Notes: generated by a model from the letters alone, not told the origin. Positions 1-10,037 are shown, counted from the first letter of the stretch. The stretch: DNA of 64,000 nt from Meghimatium bilineatum (GCA_034231615.1 CM067304.1:17473944-17537943); one strand, 5' to 3'. Translations and numbers: made by a program.

Positions 1-109
1 CATCTAATGTCTTACATCTACAAACTCTGATCAACATCTAATGTCTTACATCTTACAAACTCTGATCTACATCTAATGTCTTACATCTACAAACTCTGAT
101 CAACATCTA
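1..109. repeat. 34-bp tandem repeat, 3 copies
   Basis: Three consecutive 34-35 bp units begin CATCTAATGTCTTACATC and end near CTCTGATCAA, with a partial fourth unit. The array probably continues beyond the left edge. It lies in the intron downstream of the TMEM132-like exon. Confidence 0.9.
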
Positions 110-182
110 TTTTCCTAAAGCAACCAATTCGTATCAACATCTAATTTTTAAACACAATGAAAGTGTTGTAAATGTTACTCAC

Positions 183-838
183 TGTATAACAAATTCCTTG
201 AGTGCTGAATTTTTCTCTAACAAAACCGAGACTTGTACCTTGCTATTTGGCCTGAGGTCGGGCTGCGGAACTCTGAAGATAAGATCTTTAATCTTCTTAT
301 CCTCATAAATTAACTGTTCTCTTATCAGTTGGATAGAAGAGATAAATTTCTTATCTATACTGGCAGGGTTGGGTTCAGCTCGAGCCGGCACTATTGTGTT
401 GGACATACTGGCGCACTCTTGGTTTTGTTCAACCCGAGACAAGTCATAAGATACGTGAATATCGAAACCAGATATAGTGGAGTTTGTTGTGTTCCACCAG
501 TGATCAGGGATATGCATACCAGCAACACAAGCATTACTCTCTCCATTGAGAACACAGACTGATGTGTACTGTTCATCTCCTCTAGAAACAAATATTTGGG
601 CACACCAGCGCTGACTGTAATCTTGGTAGCTATACGTCCGGTCTTGTTTATGTCTCTGGAGGAGCTGTTGAGCTTGGATCAGTACTTGCACTACAGGGTT
701 GCTGGGGCTGACAGTTTGAGACACAAGATGTGCGCTGACATCCATGTTGTGGATGACATATCTATGCATGTTGGTTTCTGTTTTGTCAAACAGTTCACCA
801 TATTTTACCATGTTTGAGATGACATCATTTGGCACCAC
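183..838 (-). CDS. TMEM132: TMEM132-family protein, internal exon (N-terminal extracellular region)
   Basis: This minus-strand exon of 656 nt encodes about 218 residues. It begins VVPNDVISN after a pyrimidine-rich acceptor ending CAG (AG at 839-840) and ends before a GTGAGT donor (177-182), leaving phase 2. The upstream exon ends GPFEMYE, so the join reads as the conserved TMEM132 segment in which a small-residue SYGPF motif is followed by VVP. Further family-like features are WCAQIFV, a paired-cysteine stretch and CVAGMHIPDHWW, which resembles the Cys-Val-Ala-x-Leu-x-Pro-x-x-Trp-Trp part of the N-terminal domain. TMEM132 proteins are single-pass type I membrane proteins with Ig-like extracellular domains, linked to cell adhesion and neural function. 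The reading frame's own methionine lies in the intron and is not a start. Family assignment rests on remembered motifs. The paralogue cannot be told, and the gene continues beyond position 1. Confidence 0.75.
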
Positions 839-935
839 CTGTGGGTAGACAAACAGTGAGAGGACACTTAGAAAGACAGTCAAATAACAATACTAGATCA
901 TAATCTCTAAATATAAATAGGGACATTTATGTGTC

Positions 936-1178
936 ATGATCATGATAACAACTAATTACCCCATAAAAACAACTAATTACCCCATAAAAACAACTAATCG
1001 CCCCATAAAAACAACTAATTACCCCATAAAAATAATCAATTACCCCATAAAAACAACTAATTACCCCATAAAAACAACTAATTGCCCCATAAAAATAATT
1101 AATTACCCCATAAAAATAATTAATTACCCCATAAAAACAACTAATTACCCCATAAAAACAACTAACTGCCCCACAATT
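936..1178. repeat. 21-bp minisatellite, block 1
   Basis: About eleven units of 21 bp, typically AACTAATTACCCCATAAAAAC, lie inside the TMEM132-like intron. Because 21 is a multiple of 3, the array gives a spurious open frame. Confidence 0.92.
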
Positions 1179-1239
1179 ACTATTTATTCCATAATTTTAT
1201 CAGCTGCCTTATAATAACTATCAACCATCCCATAAAACT

Positions 1240-1303
1240 AGCAATTGTCCCGTAATAACTAGCAATTGTCCCGTAATAACTAGCAATTGTCCCGTAATAA
1301 CTA
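1240..1303. repeat. 21-bp minisatellite, block 2
   Basis: Three nearly perfect 21-bp units (core ACTAGCAATTGTCCCGTAAT) form a diverged sub-family of the same repeat as the flanking blocks. Confidence 0.9.
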
Positions 1304-1480
1304 CATGTGAGTTACTGATTTCTCTGGGGGCTTTTTACAGGTACATTTTTCATGTTACCGGTATTTGATGTCATATTTTTTTTTTAAATGTGCTGTACTC
1401 GTTTATAGGCAGAGACCCCTAAATCAATTTCGGATAAATGTACACAAATTCTCGGCTTATAAACGAAATCTACGGTAACA

Positions 1481-1850
1481 ATTGTCCCGTAATAACTATA
1501 AATTATCACATAACTATCAATTATCCCATATTAACTATCAATAATTCCATAATAACTATCAAATATTCTATAATAACTATCAATTATTCCATAATAACTA
1601 TCAATTATTCCATAATAACTATCAATTATTCCATAATAACTATCAATTATTCCATAATAACTATCAATAATTCCATAATAACTATCAATTATTCTATAAT
1701 AACTATCAATTATTCTATAATAACTATCAATTATTCTATAATAACTATCAATTATTCCATAATAACTATCAATTGTCCCATATTGACTATTAATGATCAA
1801 ATAATAATTACTAATTTTCCTATAATAACTATCAATTGTCCCTTGCTTAC
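1481..1850. repeat. 21-bp minisatellite, block 3
   Basis: About seventeen 21-bp units (core AACTATCAATTATTCCATAA) run up to the splice donor of the upstream TMEM132-like exon. The last unit ends within a few bases of the exon border. Open frames on both strands here are repeat artefacts. Confidence 0.92.
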
Positions 1851-2029
1851 CTCATACATTTCAAAGGGTCCATAGCTGGCCCTTAGTTTGTAGACCTCCG
1901 AAGGATGAGTCAGTATCAGGGACTCCCTGACAATGTTTGGTTCTGAAGGTTTAAATTTGTGATAGGGTGACTTCAGGAAAAAACCATCTTTGCTTTCATC
2001 AAAATTGATGTCTATACAATGAACATAGA
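1851..2029 (-). CDS. TMEM132: TMEM132-family protein, upstream internal exon
   Basis: This minus-strand exon of 179 nt follows a TCTCTTGTTTCAG acceptor (AG at 2030-2031) and ends GAG before the GTAAGC donor. It encodes about 59 residues running from YVHCIDINFDESKDGFFLK to ASYGPFEMYE. A hydrophobic beta-strand, an aromatic pair (FFLK) and the SYGPF motif match the segment before VVP in TMEM132 N-terminal domains. The first two bases complete a codon begun in an upstream exon that I could not find in the window. There is no signal peptide here, so the first coding exon is further upstream on this strand (higher coordinates or outside). Confidence 0.72.
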
Positions 2030-2107
2030 CTGAAACAAGAGATTGAAAGAACAAAATTAATGTCTATACACTGAACATAGCCTGAAACAGAGATAAATAG
2101 AACAAAA
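2001..2107. repeat. 52-bp tandem duplication across a splice acceptor
   Basis: The 52 bp covering the 5' edge of the upstream TMEM132-like exon and its acceptor (2001-2052) are repeated at 2053-2104 with a few changes. A second, more distal CAG acceptor results at 2082-2084. Confidence 0.85.
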
Positions 2108-2267
2108 TTGCTCTGAAAGATACAGAACATTAAATTTGTATTATCATCAATAATAAAAAAAGATAAGTACAAGAACACCAACAATTTTTTAATTTTGAAA
2201 CCTTAATGAAGCCTTATTTCTTTTCTCTGTTGCTGATACCAGACATAATACAGCATCACAGCAGGTG

Positions 2268-2294
2268 ATATATAGATATATATATATATATAGG
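2268..2294. repeat. Short (TA)n tract
   Basis: A dinucleotide TA run of about 25 bp, slightly interrupted at its left end. Confidence 0.8.
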
Positions 2295-2332
2295 CTTCTC
2301 AATTTTGCTCTCAATCTCCCCCTTGAGCCTAA

Positions 2333-2664
2333 TCTCTTCTATGTAATTCCAGACCCATAGCCATGTCGCTTTACTCTCTTCTATGCAATTCCAGACCCAT
2401 AGCCTTGTCGCTTTACTCTCTTCTATGTAATTCCAGACCCATAGCCATATCGCTTTACTCTCTTCTATGCAATTCCAGACCCATAGCCTTGTCGCTTTAC
2501 TCTCTTCTATGTAATTCCAGACCCATAGCCATGTCGCTTTACTCTCTTCTATGCAATTCCAGACCCATAGCCTTGTCACTTTACTCTCTTCTATGTAATT
2601 CCAGACCCATAGCCATGTTGCTTTACTCTCTTCTATGCAATTCCAGACCTATAGCCTTGTTGCT
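2333..2664. repeat. 42-bp minisatellite with alternating units (84-bp higher order)
   Basis: About eight 42-bp units contain TTCCAGACCCATAGCC. Two variants alternate: TATGTAATT with CCATG, and TATGCAATT with CCTTG. This gives an 84-bp higher-order period. The unit is a multiple of 3, so both strands show repetitive open frames (14-residue period) that I do not regard as genes. Confidence 0.92.
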
Positions 2665-2742
2665 TGCATCCTCATTCAATTATTATTCATAGAGAGGGAA
2701 TACAGTAAGTTGAGTAAGCCCTCCCTGTTCATAGCAGCTTTT

Positions 2743-2965
2743 AATTCAATCAATCAATCAATAAAACCCATAACCCTTCAGGGTCGTAGGGGTACCACAT
2801 TGGAAGCTTCAGCACACAGAGTCCTCCAGCGAATTCTATCCTCAGCGATGCGGATGAGTGTGGAAATATCTAGCCCTGTCCATTCCTTGATGTTGTCTGT
2901 CCATGTCTTTATTTGTCCTCCTCTGCTTCTTCCACCCTCGACAGTTCCCTGCAGTAAGCTTTTAA
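2743..2965 (-). mobile_element. LINE group 4, 3' fragment
   Basis: The minus-strand translation contains LLQGTVEGGRSRGGQ, then WTDNIKEWTGLDISTLIRIA and WRTLCAEA, the usual C-terminal tail of a LINE reverse transcriptase polyprotein. It is followed by ACGACCCTGAAGGGTTATGGG and an (ATTG)n tail at 2745-2762. It is strongly 5'-truncated. The sister copy is at 17370-17745. Confidence 0.85.
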
Positions 2966-4067
2966 TTAAATTTAAATCAATGGTATGTTTGAAAGCCAAT
3001 CTATCATGTACCTCAATTTCATTTGTGGCATTAGTCTACCCGTGTACCTCAGTGTATGCCCAGGGTAATATAGTAGTAGAGTACTACCAAACTTTCTATA
3101 TTAGCCTAAGTATTACTATTTACTAACATACTACATAGTCATTTTTAGTAACTTAGACTTTTGGCCCTAGCCTAGGCCTAATTATTTAGAATAAGAATAC
3201 ATCATCTTATCTCCTGCAGGTAGGAAGTCTCAAAAGACAACAACTTATCTTCAAAATAAAGCCTGCTTCATACGCCATTTACACATACAATTGATATAAT
3301 ATCTACTTCTTTCAATACAAACCAACATGACAAAAATATTGACGTAACAACACAAGACATCTCATCACTTGGTCCTTGGAGACTTACCTAAACAAATCAA
3401 AACAATGTGACAGAACAAAAACAATGTAGAGCGTGATCCAAATGCCATTGTCGCTGTACAAATAGTATATTTGTAAAGTCAAATGCAATCAACGCAACGT
3501 TTATCTGAAAGTACGTGCATGATATTGTGTAGCAAGACAACTAAATGCACATAACGGCATTGCTCAACTACAATACAATATCCGCCATCTTCGTTAGACT
3601 AGAGACAAAGCACTTTACAAAATATAGATTTTGATTGCGAATCTGCATATAGTTCCGAACATAGTGTCAGTATGGAGCTTTTAATTACAGATAAAGTATC
3701 AATTGATCAGATTATAAACATTTCTATAATACTGTATTTGATTTTCATACTATAAGTGAAGTATTTGATGCATATTAAACATATAGAATATTTTATTATC
3801 ATTATTAATGTGATGTATTTATTCGCTGTAACTTTCTTTGATCTTGCAGACTGCTATTTTATAGAACTACATTCTAACCCTGACCTCGTCAGGTCGAACT
3901 TGAAAGCCCGGTGTTCAATTGCCCAAAGGACTCGGGTAAATTCTTCACGCGAAATATTCTTTTCAGAGAACAAAGTTCTCTTTATAAATGGATGCTCTCG
4001 CGATTCGGAATACGTTAACCTGAAATATAATCAAGTACGTTGCCTGGGTTAAAAATTGGTGCAGAAA
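2966..4067. other. AT-rich, no recognised feature
   Basis: I see no convincing exon, RNA gene or repeat. Short open frames here lack any family motif. Confidence 0.5.
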
Positions 4068-4425
4068 TAACAACACTGTTTATCTTCCGTACATATAAGA
4101 GGCGACCAAGTAGATTAGGCCTCTATGATCGAGTTGACTGTCCCATCCAATACATTCAGGGCTATTCAATTGGCGGCCCACGGGCCAAATCCGGCCCGCG
4201 GACGTCTAGTAAGTGGCCCGCGGATCATTCCTAAAACAGTGAAATAAAGTTATAAAAAACGGACCTCTGGCCCGTGATGATCCCCATTTTCTACATTTTG
4301 GCCCCCGAGTAAATATAGTTGAATAGTCCTGCTGGCATACATGGTCAAGTTGATACGAACGCCAACCTGGAGTCAGATGTGTCAGGCCAAAAGGTGCAGG
4401 TATTGTATCAAATCTGTAAATCAAT
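4068..4425 (+). mobile_element. SINE-A copy, interrupted by a hAT-like MITE
   Basis: The left part (4068-4156) matches the SINE-A interior from CAACACTGTTTA to GTTGACTGTCCCATCC. The right part (about 4340-4425) resumes with CAGATGTGTCAGGCC and the following block. The two parts are split by the inverted-repeat element at 4157-4331. The copy is old and lacks both ends. Confidence 0.7.
4157..4331. mobile_element. hAT-like non-autonomous element (MITE)
   Basis: Terminal inverted repeats CAGGGCTATTCAATTGGCGG and (reverse complement of the right end) CAGGACTATTCAACT bound a 175-bp element rich in GGCCC blocks. CAGGG-type ends are characteristic of hAT elements. An exact 8-bp TSD is not visible; ATACAT lies near both sides, with about five extra bases on the right. 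Confidence 0.7.
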
Positions 4426-4664
4426 ACAGAAAATCTATTTTTCAAATCTGTAATCCTGACTACATGCTCCTAATCTGTAGGAATTTGGTTTTTTTTAAAC
4501 AAAGTGCTCAGCAATCTATATGGTCCATCACATCATTCTACCACTATGCTTGATATCATACATTAAACAATTTATTTCATGCGTCTCTGTATCGTCAAAA
4601 CATATTCGCTTTCTTATTAATAAGTTACTATTGCAGCAAAATGTGCAGATATTGTATCAAATCT
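4393..4664. repeat. 23-bp direct repeat pair
   Basis: GTGCAGRTATTGTATCAAAT occurs at 4393 and again at 4642. The second copy touches the 5' end of the LINE fragment that follows, so it was duplicated or copied at that insertion. Confidence 0.7.
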
Positions 4665-5073
4665 GATGGGTGCGAGTCTTGGACAATAAACAAACTGGAA
4701 AGTGGGAGATTGGAGGCAACAGAGATGTGGTTCTACAGAAGAATGCTGAGAATACCATGGACTGCCAGAAAAACTAATGTAGAGGTGTTAAAAGAGTTAA
4801 ATGCGAAACGGACCTTAATCAACAATATAAGAAAAAGGCAATCTTCTTTTTTTTTGGCCACTTCATGAGACAGGCAGGTTTAGAGAACATAATCAGAACA
4901 GGCAAGATTGAAGGCACCAGAGACAGAGGGCGACAACGTGAGAAAATATTAGACAGTTTGACAACCTGGCACGGCAAAGAAACAACAACGACTTTGATAC
5001 ATAATACTGTGGACAGAGAGCTGTAGAGAGCCATGACCGCCTACTCCACCCGGCATGGCACCTGATGATGATG
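4642..5073 (+). mobile_element. LINE group 1, 3' fragment with TSD
   Basis: The translation shows ATEMWFYRRMLRIPWTARKT, then after a frameshift at a poly-T run (4848-4857) FMRQAGLENIIRTGKIEG, ILDSLTTWHGKETTTTL and a premature TAG in the VDREL segment. It ends in (TGA)n. ATTGCAGCAAAA (12 bp) occurs at 4630-4641 and 5074-5085, a good TSD. The piece is the C-terminal tail after the reverse transcriptase domain and is non-functional. Relatives are at 24119-24556 and 40084-40467. Confidence 0.85.
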
Positions 5074-5085
5074 ATTGCAGCAAAA

Positions 5086-5742
5086 CTGTAATCTGACGTG
5101 CGAAAATTGGAAACACAATTTTTACTCATCACCAAAGGCACACATGAAACCACACAGTTCCACTAAGCTATCAAAAACCTTTTTTATTAAGAATACCAAA
5201 TTGTACACGACGAGTAAAGAGCGACACTGACGATGATCACAGTAAAGAAACATATCGTTGTGTTCCTGTTAAACGCCTGTCGGTCGGAGAGTAGGTCAAT
5301 GTGTGTTTTCAGTGATTTGCAAATTTCATTACCATTTGCTTCTAATTTTCGCTTGTTCACTTTCTTGCTACGATGTTGTTTAGAAGCCATCATTCTTCAC
5401 TATAAATGCGTGTAACACTTCATGGCTCTAATCAGTGAGAATTCCTCAGATGGTGATATTAAGTTCTATACCATTGTTTACCAACGTGGAGCCCACGCCC
5501 CACAGGGGAAAAAATTTGATTTGTTCTGGGGGGGGGGGGAGCATTCCAAAATATAATTAGGCTTCATTTAGGAATAATTGCAAAATATGTATATGTTACA
5601 CGGGAGGTGGGGGTGTTAGAACTTTAGAAAGATTAGGTAGGGCATGGTAAAAAACAATTTGGAAAAAAACTGATTTACCACTGATGGATCTATGGTTTGG
5701 GATGTGTGAAGTACTTGATGCAGAGGGACGTATATTAGGGAA
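5086..5742. other. No recognised gene; contains a 12-G run
   Basis: No exon or element was recognised. A run of 12 G lies at 5528-5539. The preceding CCCACGCCCCACAGGGG stretch could be part of an old hAT-like end, but there is no partner. Confidence 0.45.
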
Positions 5743-5795
5743 GAATGTACAGATATAGACATGTTTCAAGTGAACAAAAGAATAAGAAATGAAGA
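5743..5795 (+). mobile_element. Jockey-like J1 LINE, extreme 3' end
   Basis: ACAGATATAGACATGTTTCA plus AGTGAAC and a GAA-rich tail match the last 50 bp of the J1 LINE (42559-45123). This is a very short 5'-truncated insertion or relic. Confidence 0.75.
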
Positions 5796-5984
5796 AAGTG
5801 GTGCTTTCTATACAATCACTAGTAGTATGACGATGGAGGTGATGGCAATGACCAGTACACTGATATGGCTGAAGTCCCAGAGTGCTATATGCGTCTGTTT
5901 TCTTACTGATTATATGATTTTGCTTCGAAAATTCAGTCAGGCTATCTGCATCGTCAGTGGCCTGAAAGTTAAATAAGTAAAACT

Positions 5985-6080
5985 TTAAACAGGATAATGA
6001 AAATTTGTTAATAACTGGACACACATAATAACACACATAAATCGACGTTTCGACTAAAAAACCTTCAACAAGATTTCATA
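5985..6080 (-). repeat. Dispersed repeat with degenerate hammerhead-like core
   Basis: On the minus strand TTGAAGG, a short spacer and CGAAACGTCG are followed by a block (ATTTATGTGTGTTATTATGT) also found at 52140-52215. The order resembles the CTGATGA and GAAA boxes of hammerhead ribozymes in Penelope-like elements, but the first box is altered. Confidence 0.5.
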
Positions 6081-6129
6081 CACACCAAATAGTGACGAGC
6101 AAGAATGACACAGTTGACCTTCATTTTTG

Positions 6130-6718
6130 TATTTGGCCACGTGAGTGTTGAGGGAAAATAAAATAGCAGACATATTTTTCAGCGTAGCCACAGTGATTAG
6201 TGACATTTCAATGGACCATACTGATATTTTGAATGTAATTGTGGAGTTGAAGCAGTTGGAAGATATTGGGTGCATATTTTCTTCCGTATCTGTTCCTAGA
6301 ATGCAAGACCTGGGAGTGAAGCGTTATGTTGCAAGAAACGAGCGACATATATGAATCAAAAGAAGAGTTATCAATCAATACAGAACCTGAAGAATCATCA
6401 TATGAATATGCTACATACTGAATATGAGTTCAGAGTACCCATGGACTTGTCCAGAGTGAATTGATGGTGATCGGACGATTAACTAGCTAACTACCTAACT
6501 AAATAACTAACTAACATGCCAGCTAGCTATTCGCTAGTCAGCTAACTAAGTAACTAACTAAGCAGCCAGTGAGCTAGTTAATTAACTAACTAGCCAACTA
6601 AGTAACACGTTAGCTAACTAATTAACTAGCCAACTATATAACTAACTAGTCAACCAACCAGGCATTCAGATAGCCATCCAGCTAACTATCTAACTATCCA
6701 ACCAACAAGCCAGCCTGT
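6130..6718 (+). mobile_element. RNase H-type LINE (RNH-2), old 3' fragment with expanded (CTAA)n tail
   Basis: Translated segments MDHTDILN and SVPRMQDLGVKRYVARNERH align with MDRDDVWN and SMARIKDQGLKCCVARSEH of the minus-strand copy at 38437-38952. Stops break the rest. From 6474 the sequence becomes a 240-bp CTAA/GCTA-rich tract. The other copy ends in a short (CTAA)n tail, so this tract is best explained as the LINE's tail microsatellite, expanded and decayed. Confidence 0.7.
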
Positions 6719-7352
6719 CCATATTGTGATGTTACTCTCCCACTTGTATCCCTGCCTACCTCTTGCTCGCCTCCCTTCGACTTTACCCTCAAATAAGGTC
6801 TTCAATAAGGTGTCATGTCTTTTGTGTCCAAAATATTTTGTTTGCCTGATCTTTATTATCTTAGTAATTCTTTCTTCATATTAAGTGTCTTTAGAACTTC
6901 TTTGTTTGGTTTCTTCTCTTTCCATGATGTTCTCCCTATTCTTCTATATACACACATCTCAAAGGCATCCATTCTGTCTTCTAATTGTTTGTTTCTGTTT
7001 AGAAAGACAAATAATGGAGGACAGAGCAGAGGAGGAAAGGCAGACCAAGAAGACGATTAACTGACGACATTAAAGATAACATGAACACGTCGTTGGAAAA
7101 TGCAAGCCGCATCACCAAAGACAGAGAAAGGTTCAGGAAGTTCATTGGGAAGACAACGTTCTGGAAAGAATACGTCACAGGACACAATTGTTTGTTTAAT
7201 GTCCATGTTTCCCAGCCATACATTAACATAGAATAGATGTAGCATTTTATAATTCTCATTTTTAACTTGTTTGTAATTTGTTTAATATTAATGTAAGATG
7301 TTAATATTTTCCTTATGTCATTGAAGGTACTTTTAGCCATTCCTATTCTCCT
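6712..7352 (-). mobile_element. LINE group 2 fragment, split by a group 3 insertion
   Basis: Two minus-strand blocks (6712-6994 and 7186-7352) are collinear with the group 2 LINE at 40523-41051. Upstream block: AKSTFNDIRKILTS, NKLKMRIIKCY and ETWTLNKQL. Downstream block: the RRIGRTSWKEK-type segment through LLEGKVK. The extreme 3' end is missing at 6712, where the CTAA tract begins. The interruption is flanked by a 12-bp duplication. Confidence 0.82.
6995..7185 (+). mobile_element. LINE group 3 fragment nested in group 2, 12-bp TSD
   Basis: The plus-strand translation reads GRPRRRLTDDIKDNM, then LENASRITKDRERFRKFIGK and TTFWKEY, the C-terminal tail of the group 3 LINE (compare 22848-23310). 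AATTGTTTGTTT occurs at 6983-6994 and 7186-7197, the TSD of this insertion. There is no trinucleotide tail, so the 3' end is slightly short. Confidence 0.8.
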
Positions 7353-7692
7353 GTTTTACATCTGCGGTCCTTTGTAACTATGTGTCCAAGATACTTGTGT
7401 TTTACGTAAGTACTGTACTATTCCTACTTTAGCGATCTCTGACAATGAAATACTTCGTCGGTTCGGTCATTTGCTCTCAATTGGCGTATCTAAAAACGGA
7501 AACATGGATCCTATGTTGAGTGGAGTCTGTAGCTGCGAGACTTTTGAGATTGGACATACAGTTTTACTGTTGTTTTCTTTACCACAAACTACATTTCATT
7601 CGGTTTTGCGCTGAACGCCTGAAATACGGTTGACACCGTTAGTGTTTTAAAAAAACCCTCTAATACACTTGTTAATGTTTTCCGTGATAAAA
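7353..7692. other. No recognised feature
   Basis: Unassigned AT-rich sequence between a LINE remnant and a minisatellite. Confidence 0.4.
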
Positions 7693-8033
7693 ATATGATT
7701 ACTGGATATTTCAAGTGTATTAGGTTTAGATGTAAAATGATTACTGGATATTTCAAGTGTATTAGGTTCAGATGTAAAATGATTACTGGATATTTCAAGT
7801 GTATTAGGTTCAGATGTAAAATGATTACTGGATATTTCAAGTGGATTAGGTTCAGATGTAAAATGAATACTGGATATTTCAAGTGTATTAGGTTCAGATG
7901 TAAAATTATCACTGGATATTTCAAGTATATTAGGTTCAGATGTAAAATGATTACTGGATATTTAAAGTGTATTAGGTTCAGATGTAAAATAATTACTGGA
8001 GATTTCAAGTGTATTAGGCTCAGATATGTATAA
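7693..8033. repeat. 42-bp minisatellite, about 8 copies
   Basis: Units contain GATTACTGGATATTTCAAGT followed by GTATTAGGTTCAGATGTAAA. Open frames on both strands have a 14-residue period and are artefacts. Confidence 0.93.
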
Positions 8034-8658
8034 TGTTTTTAAAAAGTGGAAAAGTTGTATATTAATGTTTTTATGGGCGTGGTACCCTTTTTTCTATAAT
8101 TGTGTTTTGGAGGGAAAAGAGCATATTTAAAAAATAAATAAAAAAACTGAATGCATAAATAAACTAAAGTGGTATCAATACTGAATATTTCATTTAGAAC
8201 ACTAAAGTGAAACTAAACACAACAAAAAATGTACATTGTAAGAATGAAAAAAAATAATTTTTATTTACACAATATTTTGGCAAATATTGTTTTTACAAAT
8301 TTAAATGCAGGCATAATATCATAAAAATCATGTATCATATTGATAAATTTTAAGGATCCATAAAAAAATGTTTGGCTTTAAGGGAAATAACCTTTCCGAA
8401 AAATTATGAAAAATGATGAGAAGATATTTGTGTCGAATTGGTTTGTTGTAAAAAATTTATAAATACAACCACACCGTGCAATATATGGCTAACACTTTAT
8501 TTCCGATAAGCCGCTAAAACAGGCAATTAAGTAGATCCATTCTACCGATAAGCCACTAAATGCTTTATATTTATAGTAACTACTAAATACATTATTGTAA
8601 GAAATGAAACACGGAGATAAAGACAATGCTGCCCTCTACAGTGTGTTGCATGGTGCAT
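8034..8658. other. AT-rich, no recognised feature
   Basis: No gene, RNA or repeat was recognised beyond poly-A/T runs. Confidence 0.4.
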
Positions 8659-8660
8659 TA

Positions 8661-8694
<34 letters not shown>
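8659..8694. repeat. (ATT)12 microsatellite
   Basis: A perfect trinucleotide run of ATT/TTA. Confidence 0.95.
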
Positions 8695-8696
<2 letters not shown>

Positions 8697-9756
8697 ATAA
8701 CCGGATCCAACAGTAGAAAAGTTAGTGGACCAGTCTCACAAACCCAGCTCATGCGAACTTGGACATTGTTCGAGGTGACAGGATCATACAGTCAATATCG
8801 TATTGGCAATGCAATTAAACATATAAGTCTTGCCTAAAAGTTATACTGCTTAATTATTTTATTTTTAAATTCTGTAAGTCTACGAAAAAAAAACCGCTGT
8901 TGTTTCTCCATGCGTCATTCACCCTCTTAAGAATTAAGAAGTGAATCTGATAACTGTAAGATAGATAACACACCAGATATATATTTGGCTGTTTGACGTG
9001 AACCAGGTACTTGACTTGAAAACAGGCCAACACATTTTTGATCGCCGTCTAAAGTTGTAATTGAAAAAGTATTAGCAACATATTATTTCCACAACGAGAC
9101 TTATTTGCCAGATGAAAATAAGCAACAATAGCCAGATTCTTGTAAGAGACTGTTAGTTGTTAGTTCAGCCGAGAAACGCAATAGTCTAATGAATTCCGTT
9201 TTGGTTATAATTTTCGCAATGGGCGCATACATACAAGCAAATTGTGTTGACACTATAATGAAATAATGTTCGAAATATATTTACTGTTTTAATATTTACT
9301 ATTAAGGCAGTTAGTAAAAACAAACGTTGATCACTTTACCGAATAATTGTAATAATATTTATTACGTTGAATCTGTTTTATTTATTAGTAGAATTCTATT
9401 TTTTATGTAGAAATAGATATAGGCCCTACGTAATGAATTTCAATATTTAGTTGCGGATTTGTTTCGTGGTGTTCACTGGATTATTTGTCAGGATTCAGTT
9501 TGACATTATTTGGATTGTCTTGCCATTTTCTTTTTTGGAATGCCAAATTGGTACGTGTGATACTGTCTGATGTTAATAGTTTATGTATAGTCCATCATTC
9601 TCTTTTCCTCTGTTCTGCAGCAGGTCTTCAATGTTACTGGATCCAGATTGAAGGACAACAAGTAGTAACACTTTCGCTTGTTATGCATGTATTAAAAATA
9701 AATTGAATGAGAGGAGGACTGCAGTAAAACTGTGTATCGTTTGATAAGTAAATATT
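8695..9756. other. No recognised gene; right end is a dispersed repeat
   Basis: No exon was recognised. The last 40 bp (9715-9756) match 12165-12207 (CAGTAAAACTGTGTATCG and GTAAGTAAATATT blocks), an older repeat hit by SINE-A at both places. Confidence 0.5.
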
Positions 9757-9765
9757 GGAAAAAAT

Positions 9766-10037
9766 CTTCTGCGTTCGTTCTCAAACTCCTGCAGATTAGC
9801 AGGATGTAGTCCGGAGAGCGAAATGCGTTGTGTCATGGTTTACAGCATTGCTGCGATATCTGCGCCTTTCGGCCGGACACATCCGACTTCAGCATGGTTT
9901 TGGGTTACCGACCCTATATGAGATGGGACAGTCAACTCCCTCCCATAACCTCCTTAGTCTCCTTTTACGACATTCGTGGAAGGTAAACAGTGTTGCTATT
10001 CTTTGTTCCCCTTTCGGGCGCCGGCAACACACGGGTG
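9766..10037 (-). mobile_element. SINE-A, nearly full length, 9-bp TSD
   Basis: On the minus strand it reads from CCCGTGTGTTGCCGGCGCCC to the GAGTTTGAGAACGAACGCAG end. GGAAAAAAT flanks it (9757-9765 and 10038-10046). SINE-A is a roughly 280-bp non-coding retroposon with a GAA-rich 3' end and no clear tRNA-like promoter. Confidence 0.88.

Larger units (their letters stand above)
839..1850 (-). other. Intron of the TMEM132-like gene
   Basis: This 1,012-bp phase-0 intron on the minus strand has a GTAAGC donor (1845-1850) and a TTTGTCTACCCACAG acceptor (839-853). Most of it is 21-bp minisatellite DNA. Confidence 0.75.

Noticed and set aside
839-883. Start codon MTVFLSVLSLF as a signal peptide of the TMEM132-like exon
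   Set aside because: It is intronic: a strong acceptor precedes VVP and the upstream exon joins there in phase 0.
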